Positions 53,886-61,691 of a DNA stretch of 64,000 nucleotides are shown piece by piece. Position 1 is the first letter of the stretch; the number at the start of each line of letters is the position of its first letter. Location of the stretch: contig NZ_JABMCZ010000001.1 in NCBI RefSeq assembly GCF_013186535.1, positions 2,232,001-2,296,000 on the forward strand, in the 5' to 3' direction. This DNA is from Nocardia terpenica. Its GTDB lineage: Bacteria; Actinomycetota; Actinomycetes; Mycobacteriales; Mycobacteriaceae. Position numbers and translations under genes: made by a program. The notes beneath the pieces are model-generated. The model made no database searches. It saw only the letters and a list, made by a program, of their open reading frames with translations, and was not told where the DNA came from.

Positions 53886-54659
53886 TCACGAGATGTTCGC
53901 GTAGCGCGATACCGCCGATTCGAAGGCATCCTTGGGGACGGTGTAGTTGCCGGAGAACGGGTGGTCGAGGTTGTGGATTACCACGATGGCCGAGCCGACC
54001 ACCACGCCGAGCAGCGTGATCATCATGATGCTGCGCCGACCCACGCGCACCCCGGACAGCACCGGGCTGAGCAGCATCATGGTGGCGCTGAAATACAGGA
54101 GCGCGTAGAGGAATGGGGGAATTCCCTGCCGGGTGGCCACGGCGCGGTCCTGCCGGGCCTTGGCGGCCTGCGCGAGCCCGGTCAGGGCGCTGGCGCGGAG
54201 ATTGCTGGCGTAGGGATCGACCGGGTGCGCCGACTCCACGGCATCGCGCAGGGTGTCGAATGTGTGCTGCGTCCGCTGGCTCAGCCGACGCTCGTGATTC
54301 ATTACCGGCCACTCGGTCTCGACGATGCCCACCGTATAGTCGTGCAGCAGTTCCTGAATCCGATGGTGTTCCGGGTCGGGCATCTCGTGCGCGATCCAGT
54401 ACACATCGAGCAGTGCGTTAGCCTCGCTGGTGGTGGTGCGGCGCGCGGCGTCGTACTGCTGCCAGCACAGCACCACCATGAACGCGACGACCGCCGTGAA
54501 GAACGTCTTGCTCAGGTCGAGAACCGGTGTGCCCGCGGCCTCCTCGCCGGTCTGCTGCCAGGTGGCGGGCCGCAATCGAGCCCCGACCAGGAACACCATC
54601 ACCGCGAACGCGGCGATGCCACTTGCGATACCGATCTCCTGGACGATTCCCACGATCAC
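53886..54659 (-). CDS. DUF4239 (bestrophin-like) membrane protein A
   Basis: A 257-residue protein starting at GTG 54659, which overlaps the encapsulin stop (GTGA). It has helices at about 5-25 (IGIASGIAAFAVMVFLVGA) and 50-70 (FFTAVVAFMVVLCW), a long soluble middle with HDYTVGIVETEWPVM, and two C-terminal helices (LLYFSATMMLLSPVL, IMMITLLGVVVGSAIVVI) followed by DHPFSGNYTVPKDAFE, a pattern shared with the second DUF4239 protein. Tight coupling to the encapsulin gene suggests a shared function, perhaps ion supply or membrane placement of the shell; this is inference. Confidence 0.8.
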   Translation of the reverse strand: MIVGIVQEIGIASGIAAFAVMVFLVGARLRPATWQQTGEEAAGTPVLDLSKTFFTAVVAFMVVLCWQQYDAARRTTTSEANALLDVYWIAHEMPDPEHHRIQELLHDYTVGIVETEWPVMNHERRLSQRTQHTFDTLRDAVESAHPVDPYASNLRASALTGLAQAAKARQDRAVATRQGIPPFLYALLYFSATMMLLSPVLSGVRVGRRSIMMITLLGVVVGSAIVVIHNLDHPFSGNYTVPKDAFESAVSRYANIS

Positions 54660-56062
54660 TCCGCCTGCCGGGCGACGAGAACATTGTCGAGAATCCCGAG
54701 CGCGTCGGGCACCAGCACGGCGGCGGAGTAGTAGCAGCTGATCAGGTAGGAGATGATCGACTGGTCGTCGATGCCTTTGAAGCGGACATTGAGGCTGGGC
54801 TCGTATTCGTCCGGAATTCCGGTCTGGTGCAGGCCGATCACGCCCTGGTCCTGTTCGCCGGTGCGCATGGCCAGAATGGAGGTGGTCTGGGTGTCGCTGA
54901 CCGGGATCTTGCTGCACGGAAAGATCGGCACCCCCCGCCACGCGGGCACCCGATGCCCCTCGACCTCGACCGGGTCCGGGTACAGTCCCCGCCTATTGCA
55001 TTCGCGCCCGAATGCGGCGATCGCCTTCGGGTGGGCCAGAAACAGTTTCGTACTGCGCCGCATGCCGAGCAGATCGTCCATATCGTCGGGCGTCGGCGCG
55101 CCCGATTCGGAGTAGATGCGCTGCTTGAGATCGCAGTTGTGCAGCAGCCCGAAGTCGGTGTTGTTCACCAGGTCGTGTTCGCGGCGTTCGTAGAGGGCCT
55201 CGATGGTCAGCCGCAGCTGCTGTTCGATCTGGTTGTGCGGCTCGTTGAACAGGTCCGCGACGCGGGTGTGGATGCGCAGCACGCTCTGTCCCAGGCTGAG
55301 CTCGTACTCGCGCGGGGAGGCGTCCAGATCGACGAAGGTGCCCTGCAACAGCGGCTCGCCGGAATGCCCGGAGGAGATCTCGATCTCGGCCTCGCCCTTG
55401 GCATTCTGCGGTGCGGCGAATTCGGCGGCGGCGCGGGACAGTTGCTCGCGCAGCGCGGGCGTGTCTTCGAGCATCTGCTCCAGCGACCGCCGGGGCAGCA
55501 CCAGCATCGTTGTCCGAGTGACGGTTTTGACGGTGACCGGCCAGACCGCATCGGCGTCTGTCAGCATGGCGTCGCCGAAGAAATCGCCGCCGCCCAGCAT
55601 GCCGAGCCTGGTCTGTTCGCCGAATTCACCGACACCGAGCCTGCTCAGCTTGCCGTGCACGACCAGCACGACCCGATCCATCGGGTTACCGAATTCGGCC
55701 ACCACCACGCCGGGATCGAGATCATGCTGCTCGAAGCGTTGCGCCAGCGCGCTCAGTATCTCCTCGTCGTCGAAGCCCCGCAATTGCGAAAGTTCGGTGA
55801 GCTCCCACGGAATCACCCTGGCTCGGGACCCGTCGACGACGAATTCCACCTCACCATTGCCCAGCGTGTGGGTCAGTCGGCGGTTGACCCGGTAGATACC
55901 GCCGTCGACCTGCACCCACGGCAGCATGCGGGTCAGCCATCGGGAGGTGATGCCCTGCATCTGCGGTTCGGACTTGGTGGTGTGCGCCAATTGATGCGCG
56001 GCACCGGTACTGAGGCTCTTGCGGGCCTGATTGTCCCGCTGGGCTGGCAGTGCGATCGTCAT
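54656..56062 (-). CDS. Family 2B encapsulin shell protein with Crp-like insert
   Basis: A 468-residue shell protein with the HK97-type fold of family 2 encapsulins. The N-terminal arm and fold start (SRWLTRMLPWVQVDGGIYRVN) come first, then an inserted cyclic-nucleotide-binding-like domain (about 100-205, PGVVVAEFGNPMDRVVLVVHGKL, GGGDFFGDAML), then the shell core with HTRVADLFNEPHNQIEQQL, FGLLHNCDLKQRI, FLAHPKAIAAFGREC and SKIPVSDTQTTSIL. The Arg and Ala expected in the phosphate-binding cassette are replaced (AVWPVTV), so nucleotide binding is doubtful. It should self-assemble into a protein compartment. No terpene cyclase, cysteine desulfurase or prenyltransferase cargo gene is adjacent. Confidence 0.9.
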   Translation of the reverse strand: MTIALPAQRDNQARKSLSTGAAHQLAHTTKSEPQMQGITSRWLTRMLPWVQVDGGIYRVNRRLTHTLGNGEVEFVVDGSRARVIPWELTELSQLRGFDDEEILSALAQRFEQHDLDPGVVVAEFGNPMDRVVLVVHGKLSRLGVGEFGEQTRLGMLGGGDFFGDAMLTDADAVWPVTVKTVTRTTMLVLPRRSLEQMLEDTPALREQLSRAAAEFAAPQNAKGEAEIEISSGHSGEPLLQGTFVDLDASPREYELSLGQSVLRIHTRVADLFNEPHNQIEQQLRLTIEALYERREHDLVNNTDFGLLHNCDLKQRIYSESGAPTPDDMDDLLGMRRSTKLFLAHPKAIAAFGRECNRRGLYPDPVEVEGHRVPAWRGVPIFPCSKIPVSDTQTTSILAMRTGEQDQGVIGLHQTGIPDEYEPSLNVRFKGIDDQSIISYLISCYYSAAVLVPDALGILDNVLVARQAE

Positions 56063-56159
56063 GGGTGATCCTCATCTCGAGAAAATGGGCAGGCGAAAAG
56101 CGCGCACGACACCGATCGAGAAGTGTTGTGCGGTGGTGATTTCCGATATTTGGAGCTGG

Positions 56160-57491
56160 CTATCCCTGGTAGCGCAGCAGGAGGAATTCGTCGCCCTGCA
56201 CCGGGTCCGCGGTGGAACCGGCCACGAGGATCTTGCCGTCGGGCTGCACGGCCACCGCATCGCCGTGGTCGGCCTTGGTGCCAAGATCGGTGGAAACCTT
56301 TCCGCCGCTGCCGAATCCGGTGTCGAGTTTGCCGTCGGCGGTGTAGCGGGCGACAGCAACATTATCGCCGGTGGCCGTCCCGCTGCTGGTGCCAGCGACG
56401 ACCAGTGCGCCGCCGGGAGCGAGCGCCAAGCCGTGCGCGATATCGGCCTTACCGCCGAAATCGGTTGATACCTTGCCCTTTTCGCCGAATGCGGTGTCCT
56501 GCTTGCCGTCGGCGGTGTAGCGGACGAGCACGAAGTTGTCGCCCTGCCCCGGATCCTGCGTGGACCCCGCGACCACGATCTTTCCATCGGATTCGAGCAC
56601 GACGGCATTGGCGTGGTCGGCCTTGGTGCCCAGGTCGGTGGACACCTTGCCGCCGTTGCCGAACGCGGTGTCGAGTTTGCCGTCGGCGGTGTAGCGGGCC
56701 AGGGCAATATTGTCGCCGGTGTCGGTGCCGTGGCTGGTGCCCGCCGCCACGACCTTGCCGTCCGGCTGGAGGACAAGGGCATTGGCGGCATCGGCCTTCC
56801 CGCCGAAATCGGTGGACACCTTGCCGTTCTCGCCGAAGGCGGGGTCGAGTTTGCCGTCGCTCGTGTAGCGCACGACCACGAAGTTGTCGCCCTGCGCCGG
56901 ATCGTGTGCCGACCCCGCGACCACGATCTTTCCATCGGGCTCGACCGCGACCGCATTGGCGTGATCGGCCTTGGTACCCAGGTCGGTGGAAACCTTGCCG
57001 CCGTCGCCGAATCCGGTGTCGAGTTTGCCGTCGGCGGTGTAGCGGGCCAGGGCAATATTGTCGCCCGTGTCGGTCCCGTGGCTGGTGCCCGCCGCCACGA
57101 TCTTGCCATCCTGTTGCAGGGCAACGGCATTGGCGATATCGGCCTTGCCGCCGAAGTCCGTGGCGGCCCTGCCGCCGTCGCCGAATGTGGTGTCGACCTT
57201 GCCGTCTGTCTCGTAGCGCACGACCGCGAAATTGTCGCCCTGGCCCGGATCCCGGGTCGTGCCCACCGCGACGATCTTGCCGTCCTGCTGGACCGCCACG
57301 GCACGGGCGCGGTCGTCGCGCGAACCGAGATCGGTGGTTACCTTGCCGCCGGACCCGAATCCAGGGTCCAGCGTCCCCGCCCCGGCCCCGGCCGATGTGG
57401 AGTGCGAGCTCGAACACGAGGCCATCGCCAGCACGGCTACTACGCCGAAAACCGATCGGCACAGCAATCTCGATCGTGGTGCACACAGCAT
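56160..57491 (-). CDS. Delta-60-repeat beta-propeller lipoprotein
   Basis: A 443-residue secreted protein. ATG 57491, with GAGG ten bases upstream, begins a lipoprotein signal ending AMASC (Cys26). The mature part is about seven delta-60 repeats of 55-57 residues, each with the pattern LDxxFGxxGKVSTDxGxKAD, AxAVxxQxDGKIVVAG and GDNxxxxRYTxDGK, which should form a closed beta-propeller. Repeats alternate between two subtypes (TDLG..DHANAV and TDFG..DIANAL), a sign of two-repeat duplication. It is the first gene of the encapsulin operon, 97 bases before the shell gene. A binding or scaffold role on the outer membrane face is likely. Confidence 0.85.
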   Translation of the reverse strand: MLCAPRSRLLCRSVFGVVAVLAMASCSSSHSTSAGAGAGTLDPGFGSGGKVTTDLGSRDDRARAVAVQQDGKIVAVGTTRDPGQGDNFAVVRYETDGKVDTTFGDGGRAATDFGGKADIANAVALQQDGKIVAAGTSHGTDTGDNIALARYTADGKLDTGFGDGGKVSTDLGTKADHANAVAVEPDGKIVVAGSAHDPAQGDNFVVVRYTSDGKLDPAFGENGKVSTDFGGKADAANALVLQPDGKVVAAGTSHGTDTGDNIALARYTADGKLDTAFGNGGKVSTDLGTKADHANAVVLESDGKIVVAGSTQDPGQGDNFVLVRYTADGKQDTAFGEKGKVSTDFGGKADIAHGLALAPGGALVVAGTSSGTATGDNVAVARYTADGKLDTGFGSGGKVSTDLGTKADHGDAVAVQPDGKILVAGSTADPVQGDEFLLLRYQG

Positions 57492-57681
57492 CCGGCTACC
57501 TCGCTTCACATCGATGACTGAGGACGGTAGAGACTGGGGACGGTAGAGCGAGCGATCAGCAAACTCGGAGTGAGCAGAAACAGTATCGCCCCGAACGATC
57601 ATCGACGGTGCGGTATGAACACGTTGCAGATCACGGCTGGCTATTACCAACCGGTCCGGATGCAACGGCTGGGCATAAGAG

Positions 57682-57713
57682 AGCCCCACCGGATCGTGGT
57701 GTCCGGTGGGGCT
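57682..57713 (-). terminator. Hairpin terminator after the DUF397 genes
   Basis: AGCCCCACCGGA (57682-57693) pairs with TCCGGTGGGGCT (57702-57713), a perfect 12-bp stem with an 8-base loop, 22 bases downstream of the minus-strand DUF397 stop and followed by CTCTTAT on that strand. It probably ends the XRE/DUF397 transcript before the lipoprotein gene. Confidence 0.75.
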
Positions 57714-57734
57714 TCTCGAGGGAGGCTCACATGG

Positions 57735-57941
57735 TCAGGTGCGGTCGAACTCCCCGTGCTGCACGTCGGTGGTGAAGGCATCCCACTGGGAAGGGGTGAA
57801 GACGAGCGCCGGGCCTGTGGGGTTCTTCGAGTCGCGCACGCCTACATGGTCGTGGTTCAGGTGTGCGATCTCTACACAGTCCTTCTGTGGACCGCTGCGG
57901 CTGGACTTGAACCACTTTGCCCCGGATAGATCGATGCTCAT
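57735..57941 (-). CDS. DUF397 protein, second tandem copy
   Basis: A 68-residue DUF397 protein: DLSGAKWFKSSRSG, CVEIAH, VGVRDSKNPTGPALVFTP and WDAF are all family hallmarks. ATG 57941 has GAGGAG seven bases upstream; ATG 57947 is too close to it. About 85% of residues match the copy at 57992-58198, and the shared middle part is nearly identical at the DNA level, so the two arose by recent tandem duplication. DUF397 proteins act with a WhiJ-like XRE regulator, as encoded just upstream. Confidence 0.85.
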   Translation of the reverse strand: MSIDLSGAKWFKSSRSGPQKDCVEIAHLNHDHVGVRDSKNPTGPALVFTPSQWDAFTTDVQHGEFDRT

Positions 57942-57991
57942 TCGCATGCTCCTCAGCTGTTTCCGGTTGTCCGGCAGGGCTTTTCGATGGG

Positions 57992-58198
57992 TCAGGCTCG
58001 GTCGAACGCCCCGCCGTTGACACCCGCGGTGAAGGCGTCCCACTCGGTGGGGGTGAAGACGAGCGCCGGGCCTGTGGGGTTCTTCGAGTCGCGCACGCCT
58101 ATATGACCTTGGTTCAGGTGTGCGATCTCGACGCAATCCTTCATCGAGCCGCTGCGGCTGGACTTGAACCACTTCGCCCCGGATAAGTCGATGCTCAT
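57992..58198 (-). CDS. DUF397 protein, first tandem copy
   Basis: A 68-residue DUF397 protein with KWFKSSRSG at the start, CVEIAHLNQGHIGVRDSKN in the middle and FTPTEWDAF near the end. Its ATG overlaps the stop of the XRE gene by four bases (ATGA), so it is translationally coupled to the regulator. In Streptomyces such XRE-DUF397 pairs control development and antibiotic genes, with the small protein relieving or modulating repression; the local target is unknown. Confidence 0.87.
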   Translation of the reverse strand: MSIDLSGAKWFKSSRSGSMKDCVEIAHLNQGHIGVRDSKNPTGPALVFTPTEWDAFTAGVNGGAFDRA

Positions 58199-59085
58199 TC
58201 GGCATACTCCTCAGCTGCTTCCAGGATCTCTCGCCTGGACTGGTCTTGATCCAACGCTACACGGCCGATGGCCTGGAGCGCGCGTTCATAACGCGCCACC
58301 TCTCCCTCGCGGTCCAGGTAGAGATCACCCGCGTACTCCTCGATGTACACGATCGGTGGTTCGACGTGCTTGGACTCGCCCAGGGCCGGGAACTCCAGAT
58401 AGCTGAACGATCCGACGTAGCTACCGAGATTGGTGGGGCCGCCCAGGGGGACAATGCGCATCGAAACATTAGGCCGTTCGGACATATTCACGAGATGGCG
58501 CAGCTGATCGTTCATCACCGCCGGACCGCCCACCTCGTCGCGCAGGACGGCCTCTGACAAGAACACGTCGAGAGTGAAGTTCGGATCCTCCAGGCGCGCT
58601 TGCCTTCTCGTTGCCCATTCGATTCGCTTCTCGATATCTTCGGCGGGGGCGTTGGGTGACTCTGCCCAAGCGATTGCTCGTCGGTACTCAGGCGTCTGAA
58701 GCAGTCCAGGAATAATGGTCACCCGCCAAGCCGTCAGACGGCGAGCAGCATCCTCCAGAGCCAAATAATGATTGAAGTCGTCCGCGAGCTGATCGAGATA
58801 GGCTCGCCACCAACCGTATTTGCTCTTCTCCGTGGACCGGATCTCGGCAACCAAGCCCAGGAGCATCTTCCGCTCCTCCTTGGTGGCCCCGAACAGATTA
58901 CACAGGGCATTGGTCTGGAGGGCCGTGATCCGGGTGGCCAGCCCCTCCTCGGTCCGCCCGATGGACTGCGGCGACACCTCGGCCGCCCGGGCGGCATCGG
59001 CCTTGGTGAGATCGTTCTTCGTCCGCAGACGCAGCAGCTCGCGGCCCAGCGCCCGGCGCGCGAGAGTGCTTCCGGCATCGGTCAT
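58195..59085 (-). CDS. XRE-family regulator with DUF5753 domain (WhiJ-like)
   Basis: A 296-residue regulator: a helix-turn-helix in residues 12-70 (LGRELLRLRTKNDLTKADAA, AAEVSPQSIGRTEEG) followed by the DUF5753 sensor domain with RLTAWRVTIIPGLLQTPEYRRA, VFLSEAVLRDEVGG, GSFSYLEFP and PIVYIEEYAGDLYLD. These proteins work with the DUF397 proteins encoded directly downstream. A small gene is divergent about 240 bases away. Confidence 0.9.
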   Translation of the reverse strand: MTDAGSTLARRALGRELLRLRTKNDLTKADAARAAEVSPQSIGRTEEGLATRITALQTNALCNLFGATKEERKMLLGLVAEIRSTEKSKYGWWRAYLDQLADDFNHYLALEDAARRLTAWRVTIIPGLLQTPEYRRAIAWAESPNAPAEDIEKRIEWATRRQARLEDPNFTLDVFLSEAVLRDEVGGPAVMNDQLRHLVNMSERPNVSMRIVPLGGPTNLGSYVGSFSYLEFPALGESKHVEPPIVYIEEYAGDLYLDREGEVARYERALQAIGRVALDQDQSRREILEAAEEYAE

Positions 59086-59323
59086 TTCTTATCCTCACTA
59101 TTCTTCGATGGTGGTTTTTGAACGCCTCCATGTGGTCGCCCCCATACGGGACAATCCACGGAACTTGCCTGGCAGAAACCACACGAATATAGCCCCGGAT
59201 CATTTCCGACACATCGCATTCGGTGTTAGACCTGAAGCCAATCGAACCCACCCCTCCACGAGGTGATGGGAAGTGCCCCACTGCCTTCCGGCCGCCGCCG
59301 GATCACCGACACCGGAGACGAAT

Positions 59324-59494
59324 ATGAAAAGTGACAATTTCGGAGCCCGCTGCCCACACCAGGTAGACCTGAACCAGCCCCGCCCGAACGCAATCCCCCC
59401 ACTCCTGTTCAATTACCAACTCCACCAGGGCCACGAGTGCAGCACCGAAACCACCCTCCGCGAAATATGCCGCCGCCGCGGGTATCTGCCGTGA
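59324..59494 (+). CDS. Small Cys-containing protein divergent from the XRE regulator
   Basis: A 56-residue frame from ATG 59324, which follows GGAGACGAAT, a fair ribosome-binding site. The sequence has several Cys and His residues (ARCPHQ, QGHECSTETTLREICRRRG) and no membrane segment. Small genes of this kind are often found divergent from WhiJ-like regulators, and it could be a regulated target. I recognise no family. Confidence 0.5.
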   Translation: MKSDNFGARCPHQVDLNQPRPNAIPPLLFNYQLHQGHECSTETTLREICRRRGYLP

Positions 59495-59555
59495 GTGGGA
59501 TCTGCTGCGGCAGGGTGGATTCCGGACATTAGTGTGCCGGAAGGGCGAGGAGAGC

Positions 59556-61547
59556 CTAGTTAGGGGAGGCGGCGATGTGCTGGGTGTCGGTGGTGAGGGT
59601 GCCGTAGGGGTGGAGGGTTACGGCGGGTTCGGCCCGGGCGCCGAGAGTGGTGTGCAGCCAGTTGTATTCGCGGTTGGTTTTTTTCAGCTTGGCGGTGACG
59701 CAGTCGCGGATTTCTGTCCGGAGCCGGTGGTTCATCTGCTTTCCGGGCTGGACTTCGACGCGGAGCCGTAGCGATTGTTCGAACGAGGCGTCCACCTCGG
59801 TGGTGAGCTGGAAACGGCCGCTGAGCCTGTTGGCCAGGGGCTGGCGGCGGAGCGCATCCTGGACCGACTCGGAATGTATCTTCACCGCGTAGAACAGGGT
59901 GACGTCGTCGGTGCGGCCTCGGACGCTGACGAATCCGCGCTCGTGGCACGAGGAGTCGAGAATTCTTGCGTTCTTGCCGAGGGCATGGGCGAGTTCATCG
60001 GTGGTATTGATCGATCCGGCATCATTGGATCGGTAGCGCACCAGCGGAATGGCCGAGTCGATACTGAACAGCAGCGACCCGTTCGCCAGGGTTTCGATAT
60101 AGCAGCGATTCGGGTTGTACTCGACGAATGTAGGTGGCGACGAGGCGTCCCAGGACAGTGCCGCGGCCAGGGCGCGATTGTTGCGTGCCAGTCGGCGGAT
60201 TTTGATGGTGGCGGGAGTTTCGTGGCCGATCGGCCCGGTCGCCGCCGTCACGTACATGACGCTGACGCAGTCGGGCCGGGCCCGGGGGCCGAGCCGGGCC
60301 AGCATGTAGCTGCGCCAATCCTCGGTAATTCCCTCGCCCGCCAGCAGGATTCGTATTCGGTGGGCGCGCAGATCGCCGTGTGCCTGGTCGAGGACGTGTT
60401 TGATGAACGACGGATATCCGGCCAGCACGGTCTGCTCGTAGTGCGGCGCCAGCCGATCGAGACAATTCAGCAGGCTGTCGGAGTCGATACCCGGTGTCAC
60501 CACGGAGACGTGATGACCGCGCTCGCGCAGGGCCAGAGCGGCCTGGAGACTGTAGGTGCCGCCGACCCAGCTGCCCATGGCGAAGCCGACGATGAACAGC
60601 GTCGAGCGCCGGTGCGACTGGAACGCCTGCCGGAAAACCCGCTCGTACACCTCGATGCTGTCGTCGGGCGCGGTCTCGCTGCGCGGCCAGAACAGCGGTG
60701 GGCCAACGGAACTCGACGCGGTCGACCAGATGCTCGCGGCGGCGAGGTCGCCGTCCCACATCAGCGCATCCAGCGGATACCGGTCGAGGTAGTTCTGCCG
60801 CGTCACCACCGGCACCTCCGCGAACGCCTCCGGTGTGCGGACCGAGGCGGCGCGAATCCCGTTCTCGGCGAGGAAATCACGGTAGGCGGGAACGCGGCGG
60901 GCAACGCGGCAGAACCGCTCCAGCGCACGTTCGAAACCCGGTGTCCGACCGGCGTGCGTGACCGACCGCGCATGCAGGTGTGTATTGCCCTGTGCGACAG
61001 GTCGATTGCGGTCGTCCGGGCCGGGGAAGAACATCTCGCTCCACGAGCCGTCGGTGGCGTGTCGATGCAAGGTGACCGAATAGGTCAGCACGTCGACGGC
61101 GAGCTCGTCGAACTCGTCGAGCATCGTCCGGTCGACGCCTTTGACCTTCATCAACCGGGTCAGGCGACACCGTGTCGTATTGGCCTCGGCCACCAGGAAC
61201 ACACACACCGTCGACAACACGTTCCGGACCACGCGGACGTGGGGTTCGGGCTCGTCGAGCGGCGACCGCGGCCGGGCCGCGCAATGCGTGGCGTCCGACG
61301 TGGTTTTCCATTCGAGCAGATCGGATTGGCGCTCGCCGAACAATTCGATCATCAGCTGGCGCCACCGGCAGGAGGGCGAGTCGGCGGCGCCGTCGCCCTT
61401 TTCGCATTTATCCAACTCGATGAGGGTCAGATGTGCTTCCGTGAGAGGTACGAGAACCGAGCAGGTACGGCGTTCGAGCTGTTGCCGAACTACGGCCGCG
61501 ACATCGATATCGAGCGGACCATATTTGGTGAGGACCTGATCAGCCAC
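59556..61547 (-). CDS. PaaK/LuxE-like adenylate-forming enzyme with extra N-terminal domain
   Basis: About 663 residues from GTG 61547 (ATG 61637 is possible but lacks a ribosome-binding site). The C-terminal 430 residues follow phenylacetate-CoA ligase/LuxE proteins: STASSSVGPPLFW as the phosphate loop, then GEGITEDWR, YVTAATGPIGHETP, IPLVRYRSNDAG and VRGRTDDVTLFYAVKIH. It should activate a carboxylic acid as an acyl-adenylate. The first 230 residues are unlike PaaK and I recognise nothing in them (SVLVPLTEAHLTLIELDKCE, SDLLEWKTT, VLSTVCVFLVAEA). It is divergent from an unknown 333-residue protein gene across 145 bases. The acceptor (CoA, carrier protein or other) is not shown. Confidence 0.72.
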   Translation of the reverse strand: MADQVLTKYGPLDIDVAAVVRQQLERRTCSVLVPLTEAHLTLIELDKCEKGDGAADSPSCRWRQLMIELFGERQSDLLEWKTTSDATHCAARPRSPLDEPEPHVRVVRNVLSTVCVFLVAEANTTRCRLTRLMKVKGVDRTMLDEFDELAVDVLTYSVTLHRHATDGSWSEMFFPGPDDRNRPVAQGNTHLHARSVTHAGRTPGFERALERFCRVARRVPAYRDFLAENGIRAASVRTPEAFAEVPVVTRQNYLDRYPLDALMWDGDLAAASIWSTASSSVGPPLFWPRSETAPDDSIEVYERVFRQAFQSHRRSTLFIVGFAMGSWVGGTYSLQAALALRERGHHVSVVTPGIDSDSLLNCLDRLAPHYEQTVLAGYPSFIKHVLDQAHGDLRAHRIRILLAGEGITEDWRSYMLARLGPRARPDCVSVMYVTAATGPIGHETPATIKIRRLARNNRALAAALSWDASSPPTFVEYNPNRCYIETLANGSLLFSIDSAIPLVRYRSNDAGSINTTDELAHALGKNARILDSSCHERGFVSVRGRTDDVTLFYAVKIHSESVQDALRRQPLANRLSGRFQLTTEVDASFEQSLRLRVEVQPGKQMNHRLRTEIRDCVTAKLKKTNREYNWLHTTLGARAEPAVTLHPYGTLTTDTQHIAASPN

Positions 61548-61691
61548 GCACCTACTGTCGAGCCTGCGCACCCTTCCGGTCAATGGTGCCGGCGCCCGGG
61601 ATTCATGAATCTCCGGCAAAAACGGGATGGGATGCATGAACGGGTCCGCCCGATATTGACGCCGTGCGTGAATCGGGCCGACACTGCCGCC

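Noticed and set aside
54656..56062. Plain Crp/Fnr-type transcription regulator
   Set aside because: The cyclic-nucleotide-like domain is an insert; there is no helix-turn-helix, and the flanking parts match the family 2B encapsulin shell.
56160..57491. Regular repeats of about 170 bases that might suggest a CRISPR-like or tandem DNA array
   Set aside because: They encode the delta-60 propeller repeats of one lipoprotein in frame, with the expected consensus.
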